Shown in pieces: positions 63,889-64,000 of a stretch of 64,000 nt of DNA. The stretch spans positions 76,797,599-76,861,598 of the forward strand of contig OX328130.1 in the NCBI GenBank assembly GCA_946811695.1, given 5' to 3'. The stretch's first letter is position 1, and every line of letters begins with the position of its first letter. The position numbers were made by a program, and so were the translations under genes. The stretch comes from Gonocerus acuteangulatus. Lineage: Eukaryota; Arthropoda; Insecta; Hemiptera; Coreidae. The notes under the pieces were generated by a model. That model had not been told where the DNA came from. It did no database searches and worked only from the letters and a program-made list of their open reading frames with translations.

Positions 63889-64000
63889 CCCATTAATGCC
63901 CAGAAATATTACATGGAACTTGCCAGAATAAATATTACATGGAACTTGCCAGAATAAATATTACATGGAACTTGCCAGAATAATTATACATGGAACTTGC
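63889..64000. mobile_element. piggyBac-type element 3, start, with 26-bp repeats
   Basis: TTAA at 63885-63888 is followed by CCCATTAATGCCCAG and four units of ~26 bp (ATTACATGGAACTTGCCAG) running off the window. The hAT paralog at 27015-27030 shows the uninterrupted TTAA site. Confidence 0.6.

Overview
The window looks like repeat-rich, gene-poor nuclear DNA of an invertebrate animal. The basis is poly(A)-tailed SINEs with RNA polymerase III heads, LINE remains with endonuclease, RNase H and reverse-transcriptase parts, cut-and-paste transposons of several metazoan superfamilies (Merlin, hAT, piggyBac, pogo/Tigger), Helentron-like elements, long satellites and many (TA)n tracts. I found no intact host gene, tRNA gene, rRNA gene, bacterial operon or CRISPR array. 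I cannot name the phylum with confidence; an arthropod is a guess.

Layout. 0-4.4 kb: the end of one fold-back TA element (family F1), a 380-bp interspersed repeat, an 87-bp tandem array and a full F1 copy. 4.4-8.5 kb: a small TTAA element, then a 3.6-kb piggyBac-type element filled by 40 units of a 74-bp satellite. 8.5-13.5 kb: transposase debris and a tandem ~0.6-kb block interrupted by a Tigger element and by a 1.7-kb insertion with a 9-bp target duplication. 14-15.4 kb: an F1/Helentron composite. 15.5-17.2 kb: a degenerate Helentron-like body with a 76-bp minisatellite. 17.7-20.7 kb: a LINE 3' end followed by 49-bp (36 units) and 46-bp (11 units) satellites. 21.2-22.4 kb: an inverted Helentron-like copy.

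23.6-32.6 kb is a nest: a Helentron-like element split by a Merlin transposon, which is itself hit by another Helentron-like element, a hAT element with perfect 8-bp duplications, and an I-like LINE that kept its 5' and 3' ends but lost most of its reverse transcriptase. 33.8-37.3 kb: 5S-derived and tRNA-derived SINEs plus a CR1/L2/Jockey-type LINE tail. 38-39.3 kb: a second F1/Helentron composite. 39.3-45.1 kb: an element with diverged inverted ends enclosing ~5 kb of 95/111-bp satellite, which contains a fragment of the LINE seen at 36.5 kb. 45-50 kb: SINEs, F1, Helentron-like pieces and C-tract MITEs. 50.5-53.3 kb: two unrelated 31-bp satellites. 54-57.5 kb: a SINE, an RNase H LINE end, a complete F1 copy and an intact 5S-SINE. 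61-64 kb: a second piggyBac element with a 43-bp satellite and a nested hAT, a third hAT copy, and a third piggyBac-type end with a 26-bp repeat.

There is no cooperating gene set. The biology here is how transposons and satellites interact: several arrays sit inside cut-and-paste elements, SINE modules are exchanged between heads, and insertions can be ordered in time from target duplications and empty paralogous sites. All similarity statements come from reading the sequence by eye; no search was run.
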